NCBI RefSeq assembly: GCF_039555335.1
Contig: NC_092644.1
Location: 49,737,281 to 49,801,280, forward strand
Direction: 5' to 3'
Source: Amphiura filiformis
Lineage: Eukaryota; Echinodermata; Ophiuroidea; Amphilepidida; Amphiuridae
DNA: 64,000 nt
Of this stretch, positions 46,301-57,714 are shown one piece after another. Numbering within the stretch: the stretch's first letter is position 1; each line of letters starts with the position of its first letter. Below the pieces are notes generated by a model, which was not told where the DNA came from, did no database searches, and saw nothing but the letters and a program-made list of their open reading frames with translations. The position numbers were made by a program, and so were the translations under genes.

Positions 46301-47690
46301 TATTAAGTGGTTAATATACAAGTTATTGCTAGGCTAAATATTGTAAATATGTTGGTGTATAAAATAATTTCGAAATACGTTGAACGGTACGGTAAAGAAT
46401 AAGATGGTAAATATTTAACGCTAGAAAATATACTATCAAGTGAATATTGAAATTTGGCAAGCACTTTTTGAATATGAGCTTTAGTAAACTCTGCTACCTG
46501 GTCGATTTTTCTTTGCGTAAGCTATGAATGAACCTTATAAAAGATATCAATTATATGAATATAATTATATTGTTCTGAATCATGGTACCACCCATTTCAA
46601 TGGATCCTACTGACAGTGACAATTTCTTGTATTATGTTCAACTACAACAGTATAGCGCCAAAGTTGTTGGAAGTAAGCCATTAAATTCCTATCGTGTAGA
46701 AATGAAGGCTCAGTGAATAGAGGGTATGTTCTATCAGTGTTCATTCATCTTCACGTTCAAGATTGTGTGTAATCAAAAAGAACAAGTTTAATTAAAATAT
46801 ATTTGAAAATCATTTATGAAATCCGTTGCTATGACTACATCAAAATGGGGTATATTCGACTTGATTCCAGGTGATCATTTGGCGATTGCCTAGTTATGTA
46901 ATAAAACTAACAATTCGGAACCATTCTGCGAGTTTATGTTAATTGTTATCTTAAGGGTAGACGAGGTATTGTTGGTCGAAGCAACCAAAAAATCTTGCTT
47001 AATTTATTGTTGTTATTGAGTTATGTACGTTTTAAAAAAGTGTTGTTGTTGTTTCAGTCCTCTTTACAACATATTTCAAGAACCACATGACCTACAAAAG
47101 TATATCTGTGATATTTGAATTCTTCTACACGCTCGCTATGAAATGAGCAATGTAGGTTTTGCCAAATTGAAGCTCACTACCATTCGCAAGATGCTGTGAA
47201 CTACCAAATCGCAACAGTTTAAAATAGTTAATAACCTTAAGACCTTAAAAACCCTACGGTATTACACATTTAAACATGTATTAATTAAAATTCAATCCAC
47301 CTTTTGTTGTATATTTGCATATGGCTTAAAAACAAGTTTGTTTTCCGATAGTATTTATTTATATTTACGACGAGGAGTCCCGAGTGTCTATGAAATACCA
47401 AAACTTTGAGAAAGTTAAAGAATTTTTGTTAATATCCACTGAAGATAGCATTTGGATTCTGATAAAATAATACAAAAAATAATTCATACGCAGGTTAGGA
47501 AAGTACATTTTGACGTTTGTTTGTTTTTCGCTATCTACTGACGGTATTATTTGTTTACGGCGAGGAGTGTCTATAAACAGGGCCGGATTTACCATAGGGC
47601 CAGATGGGCCCCAAAAATTGCCCCGTGCAATGTGCATCTTCCATTTTAGCCGAAAAACACCATGTGTTGGGCCAAAGAGCAAAGTAGCCA
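46301..47690. other. 3' flank of the receptor gene, no further gene seen
   Basis: AT-rich sequence with possible poly(A) signals (AATAAA at 46900-46905). No exon, TIR or tandem repeat that I can support, except the phrase GGCCGGATTTACCATAGGGC at about 47581, which looks like the start of a dispersed repeat. Confidence 0.4.
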
Positions 47691-47695
47691 GTATC

Positions 47696-48740
47696 GTGAA
47701 TTTCAAAAATGAAAATTATTTGATATCAGAAAGACATGCTTCGTATTCAGAATGCAATTCAATATGTCTGAGGTGCTCTCATGTCCCACAAAAAATACTG
47801 TCGAAACGCCATAAACGCTCATTCTAGATCCCTTAAGCGAAGGGGTATGAACGTTTGGACAGTATTTATTGTGGGACATTAGAGCACATCAGACATCGAT
47901 TGCATTCTGAATACGAAGAATGTCCTTCTGATATCAAATAATTTGGATTTTTTTTTGAAATTCGCAACGTAATAAAAATTTACATTTTGATATTTAACAG
48001 TACTCGAAGTAAACTTTATAAATCTGATGATTTGTACTTAAAATGTATGTAGGTGGGATGCAAAGCCGACGATCAATTGAAAATTTTGACCTTTCGTATT
48101 GAAGATATGGATTTTTTTTCCCAAAACACCCAACAAAATTAGGTCTTTTGGGGAAAAATCCATATCTTCAATATGAAAGGTCAAAATTTTCAATTGATCA
48201 TCGGCTTTTCCTCCCAGCTACATAGTCTTTAAGAATATATCATTAGATTTATAAAATTTACTTCGAGGACTGTTATATATCAAAAATTTGACAAATATCA
48301 AATTTTAATAATTTGTCATAAAATTTGTATTATATCGTGAATTTCAAAAATGAAAATTATTTGATATCAGAAAGACATGCTTCGTATTCAGAATGCAATT
48401 CGATACGTCTGAGGTGCTCTCATGTCCCGCAAAAAATGTGACCATCCTCCACAACTGAGCCCGGATGTCGCCAGTGCCACTATTGAGATATGCTCCATCG
48501 AACTTAACAATAAACAATAGGAAACAAAGGATTTATTGACTGTTTTATTGATTTTTCACTACTTAAATGTCAAGTACTATAGACATGATATACATCATTT
48601 TAAAGCTAATTTCAAGCAGAATATTTTGGTTGAATATCTCAAAAAATGATGATTGGCGACTTCAGGGCTCAGTTGTGCTGAGGGGTCACAAATACTGTCG
48701 AAACGCTCAAAACGCTCATTCCAGATCCCTTAAAGCATTT
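47696..48740. repeat. Composite inverted/direct repeat cluster
   Basis: A unit of about 95 bp containing AAAATTATTTGATATCAGAA and TTCGTATTCAGAATGCAATT occurs at 47696-47790, inverted at 47872-47972, and again direct at 48334-48440. Between them is a hairpin at about 47998-48275 with arms sharing ATCAATTGAAAATTTTGACC and CATATCTTCAATA. The phrase ACTGTCGAAACGC...GATCCCTTAA marks both outer sections (47800-47836, 48693-48735). Probably one foldback family inserted or duplicated within itself. Confidence 0.75.
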
Positions 48741-49407
48741 TAAAATATCAATTTAATCTAGGTCATGAAAAACACATGAATATTAACAAAATAAACTGAT
48801 TTAGTGATACCTTAAAATATGTTTCGTTTCGTTTCGTTTCGTTTCATTTCAGTTCGTTTCGCAATGATCCACTAGTAGGCCCTATAAGCCTTTCTCCACA
48901 CGTACTCGTGCAGATCTGAACCGGCTCCGGTACACCGACCCACCATTCCCCGGGATCCCATCACCTCCCAATTTCGGGAGCGTGACCAATAATTGATGAT
49001 GTTCCCTCTCCTCAGCAGCCAGTTCGGTTCAGCTCCAGTACGCTTCATTTCCCGGGCTGATACAGAATGTATATAATATGATGAAACATGACTTTCATTT
49101 TTTTAGGAGGGGGGCTAACTTGTACACGAATGGCTTCAATGTTAATTGTTATGTAATCACGTGGGATTTTAATGATGAGATCTCACCTATCCAGCCAGTC
49201 AGACTATGATATTGATAAAGGTGCATTCAGTGATCTCAGCAAAAGTGAAAAAAATAATATAAGTTGCTTAAAAAATTTCAGGCTATCTTGTATTTTTGCT
49301 TTAGGACTATAGTGCACTTATGCTGTACAGCAAACATGCATCGACCTTTGCAGTACTTAAACTTGGTTAACATGAAATTACTCCAGCCAATGATCAATCG
49401 ATAAAAT

Positions 49408-50263
49408 CATGGAAGAAAGAGATAAGAAGGAACCACAACGAACGCATTCACTTTGTCCACTCCCTTTACCGACATTTAGTTGACATTGTTATTCATGAGG
49501 ATTTACTTTGATCAATACCCCGCGTTAAATAGGTGATTGGTATTGTATTCCATGTATTTGCATGTCTTCTGGAGCGTGTGTGAAGGATGATTTGAACTAA
49601 TGACCTTCCGTGCAAGCACCCTATAGGATTTTCTTTAGTGACGTGATCATCGGTCATTGATGGCCTACATCTTTTTCTTCCATTTTGCCTAATTTTTCCG
49701 AACTTTGATGACTTTTTTCTCAGAGTTGGCAGTCTTTGGCACTGAAACGAGTTAGCTAGTTACGATTATACACATATAAACTATTAAATTAAACAGGTTT
49801 TATGTACCGGACTCAACCGGAACATTGTGCATTATTTAAGAACATTTTACATCTATTTTTCATCGAAAAAGTCACCAAAATCTTACCTTATTTGCTAAAG
49901 ATAAAAAAAAGAAAAAAAACGGCCGATTTTGATTACCTTTTCGATGTTTTATAGGACATTTTCTACACAACACGATCAAGAAAACAGTTTGACTGTAGAT
50001 CCCAAAACAAAGCTACTATACATGTTCAGAGCATCAGTGAAATTCCATAATCTTACTTCTGGGTAGCGTTTGTTTGTTCGTGGATGGGTTTGTTATAAAT
50101 TTTTTCCAGTAATGATTTTGCCAAGCATCGATCGCGGTAAATGGATCATACATGAAAGTAAGTACCATTGATAGCTTTTCTTTTCATGCGTCAATAGATA
50201 AGCGGATTAAAACTTGGCCGATCGAAGTCGTTGTGGTTCCTTCTCATCTCTTTCTTCCATGAT
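49408..50263. repeat. Inverted repeat pair, 35-bp arms, 0.86 kb apart
   Basis: CATGGAAGAAAGAGATAAGA-AGGAACCACAACGA at 49408-49442 is repeated inverted at 50229-50263 with one difference. No transposase in between. Possibly a non-autonomous DNA element. Confidence 0.6.
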
Positions 50264-50414
50264 AAAATCTAGTCTATCCTCCACATTAAATGGTGGACTG
50301 CACTTATGCCCACATATGGCACTTGCCAATCAATAATCATCCACTTGAAATCCACTGGCTCACTGCACTGACCAAAATTATGGACAGATATGGGAGCTGT
50401 TTTTGCTGTTATCT

Positions 50415-50870
50415 GATTTTTTATTTGATTTGATTTGTTCGGGTTTTGACAACCCTGGATAACCCAAGAAAGCCTCTATTGATATTGAAGCTTATTCCAT
50501 TGGGGTCCATTTGAACACCGGGACGGGTTGGGAACAGTCAGGGGTTAACACCCTAATCTTTTCGAAAAGTTTTTCTCAAGACTGACTTAAAAAAACCCTT
50601 CGATACGGGGGGCGTACCGTCAATCACGAAGTGCTCATTAAGAAGCTTATTAGCATTGGAGTGCAGGGCCGGGAGCTTGATTGGTTTTTATCGTACCTGA
50701 GTGATATCAAGTTACAAAAGTCAATGATCACCATTCTAATAAAGCCCCAGTTAAGTTTGGGGTTCCTCATGGCTCAATCCTGGGTATTGTGTTGGACGCG
50801 GACGAGACGATTACATCCTTCGACGTCACTGCCTTGTTCACGAGCATCCCTCCAGCATTTCAGTTAGGCT
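50415..50870. pseudogene. Stacked retroelement scraps (LINE tail, LINE RT, Penelope-like RT)
   Basis: At 50418-50430 a TTTGATTTGATTTG run marks the 3' tail of a LINE on the minus strand. From 50620 on the plus strand a different frame reads TVNHEVLIKKLISIGVQGRE and LDWFLSYLSDIK, i.e. the region after RT motif A, then, after a shift, VKFGVPHGSILGI (motif B). At about 50798 this passes into DADETITSFDVTALFTSIPP, a phrase characteristic of Penelope-like RTs rather than LINEs. All are short, dead fragments. Confidence 0.6.
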
Positions 50871-51463
50871 GCGCGAGTTAAAGTGGATGATGCTTAGGTC
50901 GGATTTTTTATTTTTAATAAGATCATTAAATGAATCACTGCAGTGGTAAATACATTTATCATTAGATTTAGGTATATCATATGCACAATTAGGAGCATTT
51001 TCTTCTGTTTCGTTTAAATTAAAGTCATATTGTACGATCTTTTTTCAGAATGTACCTTTATTTTTTTCAAAACCGATTTTTTGGCATATTTGTAATACTT
51101 ACACATGTTCTAATTTAAATCTATGAGCAAACTGTCAAATTCGTCCTATTTGTAGTAAAACGGGACGATTTTCTGTTGGTCCGACATAAAGTCATAATTT
51201 TTTAGATTATGACTTTATGTCGGCCACGATCGCAAACCATAGTCTCCTAAAAAAAAGGCTTGGTTACGCTCCCTCCACATGTGGAGGGAGCGCAACCAAC
51301 CTGGCCGCGTAGGAGACTAACTCTGAGGCCGCACTCGCTGTCCTAATCCAAATCGTGCGAGATGTTTCGAGTGATAGAGGTGAAGTTTATGATGTTGTTT
51401 CTTTGCAAATTCCCAATGTTTTTCGCGTCCAAATGTATTGGGAACTTTCATAATAATTGCATA

Positions 51464-52514
51464 CAGGGTGTCCCAGAAAAAATTACCGAGAGAATAAAAT
51501 TGAACGTAAGTCGCGAAATAGACATCAGAATCAAATAATTTAAAATGTAGCGTATAGCCTATTTTATTGTGCATCACATACGAAAATTTTATTGGATTCG
51601 GTTGTCTGGTTGCGAAGAAATGAACGATTACATAATGTGCGCATCAATGCAGTTCATTCCAAGTTTGATCAACAGGCGCTTTTTCCATACTCGCTCACCG
51701 CTTCCTAAAGTTTGTGTATCTTATTAAGTTTAGTTCACATTATCTATTTTATAATCCGACGGTGTTGTTATGTCATTCATGCTTTCACTGAAGATGAATA
51801 ACAGTTTGTCCGAGAAAACTTTGATTTCTGAAATTGGAAGCTTTCCAACTTCAATTCTTTAGGTCGTGAAAATATGTTTTAACTTTCCAAAGAACAATTG
51901 AGCAAGAATGACAATGATCAAGTACTTTACGTGTGATTTTTGATACCATGCAACATTAATGTTGACGTTTTTAAGAGATTTAAACTTTGCATTACAATTT
52001 CCTGGAAATATTCCAAAAACATTTATGTGTGTGAGAATTTTTCTAAGTCAGGTGAAATTCTTTATGCAATAATTCTTTATGCATCATTTACATGAACATT
52101 AATGAAAAAAGATATAATACAAGTACCGAGCACCATTTTATACATGCAAGCTTTCATTTTCAATATCATGCAAGTTTTCAAATTTGAATAAAACCTAATT
52201 AAATGTTTTGCAAGAAACAGATTGTTTAAAAAGAACGAACATGATTTCACAGAACAAAATATGAACCCCATTGACAGTTAACCACTAGTTGTATTGAATG
52301 ATCTTTCTTTCAAACTTGGAATGAAGTGAATTGATGCATGCGTTATGTAATCGCTCATTTCTTCGCAATCAGTCAACCGATTCCTGTAAATTTGGCGTAT
52401 AAGATGCAGAATAAGATGGGCTATACGCTGATATTTAGATTTTTGGAATCTGATGTCTATTTCTCGACTTACGTCCAAATTCATTTGCCCGGTAATTTTT
52501 TCTGGGACACCCTG
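51464..52514. mobile_element. TA-flanked mariner-like element with 220-bp inverted arms
   Basis: CAGGGTGTCCCAGAAAAAAT after TA at the left, complement before TA at the right. Arms of about 220 bp (51464-51690 and 52300-52514) are inverted copies with moderate divergence. The middle is AT-rich, without transposase. It is inserted in a minus-strand LINE-type frame (52515-52856): the frame runs from zinc-finger codons directly into TIR codons (VPEKITGQMN). Confidence 0.85.
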
Positions 52515-52856
52515 TATTATCATTTTAGAAGAAAAAAAAGAAAAATCTAAAAATTTAAAAAGATCGTACATTAAGGCTTTAAATGGATTTATGTTTAGTG
52601 ATTGAAGTTTATTTAATGTAATTGGCTGATTTTGATAAAATTGATTTATTTCGTGATTAAATTCTTCATCATCAATGAAGTGATTAAATGGTAGAATTCT
52701 ACCAATACAGTTTTTACAATACCATATGTTTAATTGTTGATTAGAAGGCTCATCAGTATTGTAAGCAGAGCATTGATTGTGGATTGACTGATAACAGATA
52801 GCACAAGTAAGACGAGAGTTCCCCTTTAGACATTTACTACAGTACAGACACGCCAT
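52515..52856 (-). pseudogene. LINE-type N-terminal zinc-finger (PHD-like) fragment
   Basis: The minus-strand frame begins MACLYCSKCLKGNSRLTCAI, then CYQSIHNQC, then IWYCKNCIGRILPFNHF. The C-x2-C, C-x2-C, H-x2-C, WYC-x2-C order is PHD-like, as found ahead of the endonuclease in some CR1-like LINEs of invertebrates. Only about 115 residues are left before the mariner-like insertion. The rest of the LINE is not seen downstream, so this is a 5' remnant. Confidence 0.65.
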
Positions 52857-53581
52857 AAATAACGAGTAAAAACATAAACATCAAAATCTATTGCAAATAA
52901 GATTTGCAATAGAAGGTGTATTGTGCGAATCATAGAGCATTGATTCCGCACGCAGCAGAATCCATTATAATATAGACATTAATTAGGAAAGGCCGAAAGA
53001 TAATGCGAATCAAGTTGCGAGATGCTGTATATGATAACAAACCCAGTCTTCAGAATCGGTCAATGATGAATTAAGTGAGTGTGAGCACTAGACCGTAAAC
53101 TAAAAAGGATGGGACGTGTTTGACTGGATGGTAGTGAGTGAGTGTCATCATATTGTGCAGCTTACGAACATCATTCGCATATCAATACGGAGATCAGTGT
53201 GCATGATGCAGTCATGTCTACAGTAGAATTCATCTCGACCTTTGCAGGACTTAACCCCATTAAAAGCTATTAAACCAAGATAACACTCATTGAAACAGCT
53301 CAACTGATTAAATCGGATCTTCTCTGGCTGTGCACATGTGACTGTTTTCATGTGCGATATCGCAATAAAGTTTGTATTAAAGCTTCAGTTGGGTAACCGA
53401 TTATAAAGGAAACGAAAGGAAACAATGGTATGTGTACCATTGTTCACGAAATGAGACAATGGCGTGCTTTTTGTAAACCAGCATTCTTGAAAATGAGCAA
53501 CATAATGATTATTGACTTAACACGGTTTGGAAATAATTTCTTCATATTTTTGGTGTTATCTGTCGTTTACATATCCTTCCT

Positions 53582-53888
53582 AAAACACAAAAGTACGACC
53601 CTCTCCAAACACCTAAATTAGCTAAAAATTTAGGACATGTTACAAAACTATATTGTCTAGAATTTTAGAAGAGTACTTTTAATATTGGCCGGTTATTTTT
53701 CACACAGCGACGTTAACTAGGCAATGTACTATTACCTATAACATTAACTAAAACACCAAAGTACGAATATTTCCAAACATCTAAATTAGCTAAAAATTTA
53801 GGACATGTTAAAAAACTATATTTTCTAGAACTTTAGAAGAGTACTTTTAATATTGGCCGGTTATTTTTCACACAGCGACGTTAACTAG
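53582..53888. repeat. Two direct repeats of about 138 bp, period about 170
   Basis: The unit AAACAC(A/C)AAAGTACGA through TTAGCTAAAAATTTAGGACA and TTTTAATATTGGCCGGTTAT to CAGCGACGTTAACTAG occurs at 53582-53719 and 53752-53888 with about 7% difference. No coding. Confidence 0.85.
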
Positions 53889-54099
53889 TCATATCCCCAT
53901 ACTGTTAACGTAGGGCTATTTGTAGGGTCACGCGTCAATGGGAAAGAGCACTGTGTATTGTGTATAGGAAAACGGACAGTAACTGCAGTATGGAGTATCT
54001 GGAAAACATTATGGGTTACCATGGGTAAGAATACACTTGTTGAAAAATAATAGGGTAACAAATCTAGTTGATAGGAAACTTAATATAACAAACCCGAAA

Positions 54100-54540
54100 T
54101 CAATATAGGACATCAGTCCGGCAAGGTCCGTAGAGCTGGCAAAGTAATTGCTCGCGGGCAACTCAACCCAAACCTCCACGTGGTGTCGGATGGATAACGC
54201 TAACTTGGGCTCTGGGGAACAGGCTTGGATGCGGGGAAGTCAAGCTAGCGTAGGATCATGCAAAGTAATTTGACCACGTTTTAGCCCTTCCTCGGCTGAC
54301 TCAGCCTGTGTTGGCTCATCGTACGAGCATACAGCAAGAGATATACAACGAGCTAGGTATGAAGAAGATAGAAATAACTAAGGTGCAGTGAAGCAGATAA
54401 TTATGTATTGTGACTGAATGGAGTTATACAGGTGCAACTTGACAAAGGAGTGAGTACTGGCGCAAATAACCTCAGTAGTTGAAAGCGCCATACAAATCAA
54501 CCAAAAACAAAAACAAAAAAACAAAATATAGGACATCAAT
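54100..54540. repeat. Unclassified GC-richer repeat with A-rich end
   Basis: The stretch is markedly GC-richer than its flanks (GGCAAGGTCCGTAGAGCTGG near 54122) and ends in an A/C-rich run near 54498-54527 (AACCAAAAACAAAAACAAAA), as retroposed elements do. No RT motif or polIII boxes seen. I cannot name the family. Confidence 0.4.
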
Positions 54541-55140
54541 AAAATGAGAGGGCATACCCTACACCACATTTCGCCATAATACATTCTAGAAACGCTTGCT
54601 GTTAGAATAAGAAAATTTTAATGCTAATTTATTGCACATTCTAGGGAAGCGTGGTTACCTTTTTAAAATAACCGAGTGAGAGGGTTTTCAAGAAAATATT
54701 TTTCCTGTCAAAACTGAAGCATCCTCTGTATAAAAGAAAATATGAATATTAACTGCACATCATATATAACGATTCGTGATACCCAATTGTGGCACATTTG
54801 ATGTCGTTTATGAAGCAGAGAATTTTATTTCAATTTTATATACGCCAAAATATTTTTTTAATTGAGCAAGAATAAGGATAGAAAAAACGTTGAAAATTCT
54901 ATGTATAAATAACATTAGACCCGGCAAAAGATTACTGTTTCGTTTTTATGGTAATCTAATCTTTTATTTCCTGAAAAAAAAAAATTGGGTCTAATGTCGA
55001 ATATTCACATACTTGATCAAAACATCGAACGTGTATACAAGAAAATGGTAGGTTTTTCTCTGTAGTATTTTACTGACCATGGAAATGTACTGAGACACAA
55101 GCACGTGTCAAAATCGATATAATGTATTGTCCATATACTA

Positions 55141-55475
55141 ACGCCCAGTTATCATGCTTATCATTGTTTTTATTTGAAATAAAATTCCAAAATATGGTAC
55201 GTTTTCTGCCTTTGCTTGTCACGTGGTAGGCCTATGTTGAAGTTGCGATTATATCTTTGAATAAGTTTCAAATGAATCCCAACAAGACAAGTAGCCGAGT
55301 GGTCTAAGGCGCTGATGGGTTCACAGTGTGTCCAAAGCAGTCCGCCGCCGTGAGTTCGAACCCCGCCTCCGCCAAACTTTAATGAAGTAAAATTGAAATT
55401 GAAATTTTACTTTTAAAAAATTTCATATTGGGGAAATGTGACTGGCAGAATTTATGTATGGCGTGGAGTGGTGTG
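55141..55475 (+). repeat. tRNA-like dispersed repeat (SINE-type), copy 2
   Basis: Matches window positions 1-361 almost throughout. A box TAGCCGAGTGG and B box GAGTTCGAACC are kept. Relative to copy 1 it lacks a section of about 60 bp near its left part (copy 1 about 35-100) and has a small insertion after the tRNA-like part (about 55380-55410). Both copies end at GTGGTGTG, which defines the right border. Confidence 0.85.
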
Positions 55476-56034
55476 GGCATACCCATAGGGTATGGTGATG
55501 AGGCAACATTTTTAGTATACAGAAATGTTTACATATCAATACTGAAATCAATATGAAGGTTTGAAACATCAATATATGAAGGAACATGGGCAGTTATACC
55601 AATGGATACAATGATGAGGCAATAATTCTGGTATACAAAGATCAATACATATCATAGTAGAAGTCAATAATGAGGGTTTGAGACATCAATATAGTGGGAG
55701 AGCATGAGTAAATATATCCTTGAAGATAGTGATGAAGCACAAAAGAGGCAGTAATCTAATAATGCCCTGTATAATGACAGTAGCCGATCACGTAGTGATC
55801 ATTATAGAGAGCAATGCATGTAAACAATGAGTCCACGTGGGCATGAAAAGAAAACATGCTATAGGACGTGTTTGTCTGGTCGATGAATATGCCATTATAA
55901 ACAAGATATTCCTGAAAAAAATTGGTGTCAGTTCCAATTTACAATGTAATTATTATTTGAATGTAATGTTAAAGATGGTTCCGAAAAATGGCCAAAAGCA
56001 ATTCGACAAATAAAAAAATAGGCAAATGTGGTGA

Positions 56035-56510
56035 CTAATTTGCATATCTTGCGACAAAAATTGCATCGGATCTTACGACTGCCGCTTACCACAACCTCAT
56101 CAAGTTACATCCCTATGTACGCCTCACCAGTTCTTCGAAATGGCAAAAAAACAACACCCAAAAACAATTTTTAAGTTAAATATGCAAATTAGCTACCTAA
56201 TTTGCGCCAAAAATTGCATCAAGTCTTAGGGCAGCCACTTACCACCACCCTACCAAGTTATAGCCCAATACACCTCACCAGCTCCGTGAAACTGCCGCTT
56301 ACCACAACCTCATCAAGTTATATCCCTATACGCCTCACCAGTTCTTCGAAATGGCAAAAAAAAATACCAAAAAACAATTTTAAGTTAAATATGCAAATTA
56401 GCTACTTAATTTGAATATTTTGCGCCCAAAAATGCATCAAGTCTTAGGGCAGCCACTTACCACCACCCTACCAAGTTACACCCAGATACACCTCACCAGC
56501 CATGAGAAAC
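56035..56510. repeat. Tandem repeat, unit about 210-220 bp, just over two copies
   Basis: GCCGCTTACCACAACCTCAT occurs near 56083 and 56293; GGGCAGCCACTTACCACCAC occurs near 56229 and 56447. AAATATGCAAATTAGCTAC recurs in step. Shorter internal similarity (CTTACCACxACCxTxxCAAG) suggests the unit itself grew from a roughly 70-bp half-unit. Non-coding. Confidence 0.75.
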
Positions 56511-56519
56511 TAACCTGGA

Positions 56520-57714
56520 AGCCAAAGGCATTTAAAAACAAAGTTCACACAATACAACTGTATAAGACCCCATTATAGCATAAGGCAATTTATAAGTCAT
56601 TTTAAATGATTTTAAATGTGACGTATACAATTTGTCTATAACACAGGGAGATATAAAATGTAGGGATTTGGGTACTTTTTGTTCAATTTTCACAGAAATT
56701 TAAGGATTTTGACCTATGTTTTTGTTTGTCTGTTTACCCCTGGGTCGCTGAAACAAAGAATTATATTAATTAAATCACCTAATTTATAATTAATAAAGGA
56801 CAAAGAAAGATAAAAGCAAAAGTATGCTTCATTTAGTTAAAACAATGGTAACATCCCTGTTGTGTACAAAAATATAACTCTATACGACAATGCAAATCAG
56901 GATCAATTCATGGACTAAGTGCACAGGGAAATGTTGAGTATGTAAATTAAATGGAACAGCCAAAATGCCAATGGGTATGTAATTTAACTAGAACAGCCTT
57001 AAATTGATATCGATATTAATATTGACGTCACAGATTCGATTTGTCACGTGATCGTCAAACCTGTACTAAAGGTGTCAGTTCTGCAGGAACTGACACAAAA
57101 ACATTACCATAATTATTGCGAGGAATGAGATCAATTTGGACAGAGGAAAAAAATCAATAGGCGTTAATTGCCAGAAAATACATTAAGTTGCCATGATCGT
57201 AAGCATACATGTGAGATAATATCAGAAGTATTGATTGATACAATATAATTTAGTATACATGGTGATAAAACAGCGTGACTTTATGCTAGCAAAAATACTA
57301 TTGTTGAGAATAACATAGGATTGAGAGCATTTATTAGCTGGCAATGTATTTTAGATAAGATAATATCAACACGTGAAGATCAGCCTTAAGGAGGAAGGGG
57401 GGGGGTCAGAATTTCCATATAAACCATCAACATCCTGTGCTAGATGATATATGCATTTATTGTTCTACATACACAGCAAACATGGGGAGGGCAGCAATAC
57501 AGAAGACATTTTGATATTACAACAATGTAGGCATGATTAGATGAGAAGACATAATTAAGAACCATTCTGAAATGCATAATCTATATTAACGACATAATTT
57601 ATCATATACAGAGATATTGCAAGAGACTACATTTGACGAGACCCAATACGATAGTAATCACAGGATAAGATAACTGAACAAGAGCTGAGTGGGAACATAA
57701 TGCAAACACCTGGC
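56520..57714. other. Gene-free stretch
   Basis: AT-rich. A short hairpin, TGTCAGTTC-TGCAG-GAACTGACA (57069-57091), and a G9 run near 57398 are the only structures that stand out. No exon or TIR recognised. Confidence 0.4.

Noticed and set aside
56035-56510. CRISPR-like or satellite array
   Set aside because: Only about two 210-220 bp units, no short direct repeats with spacers, and a eukaryotic context.
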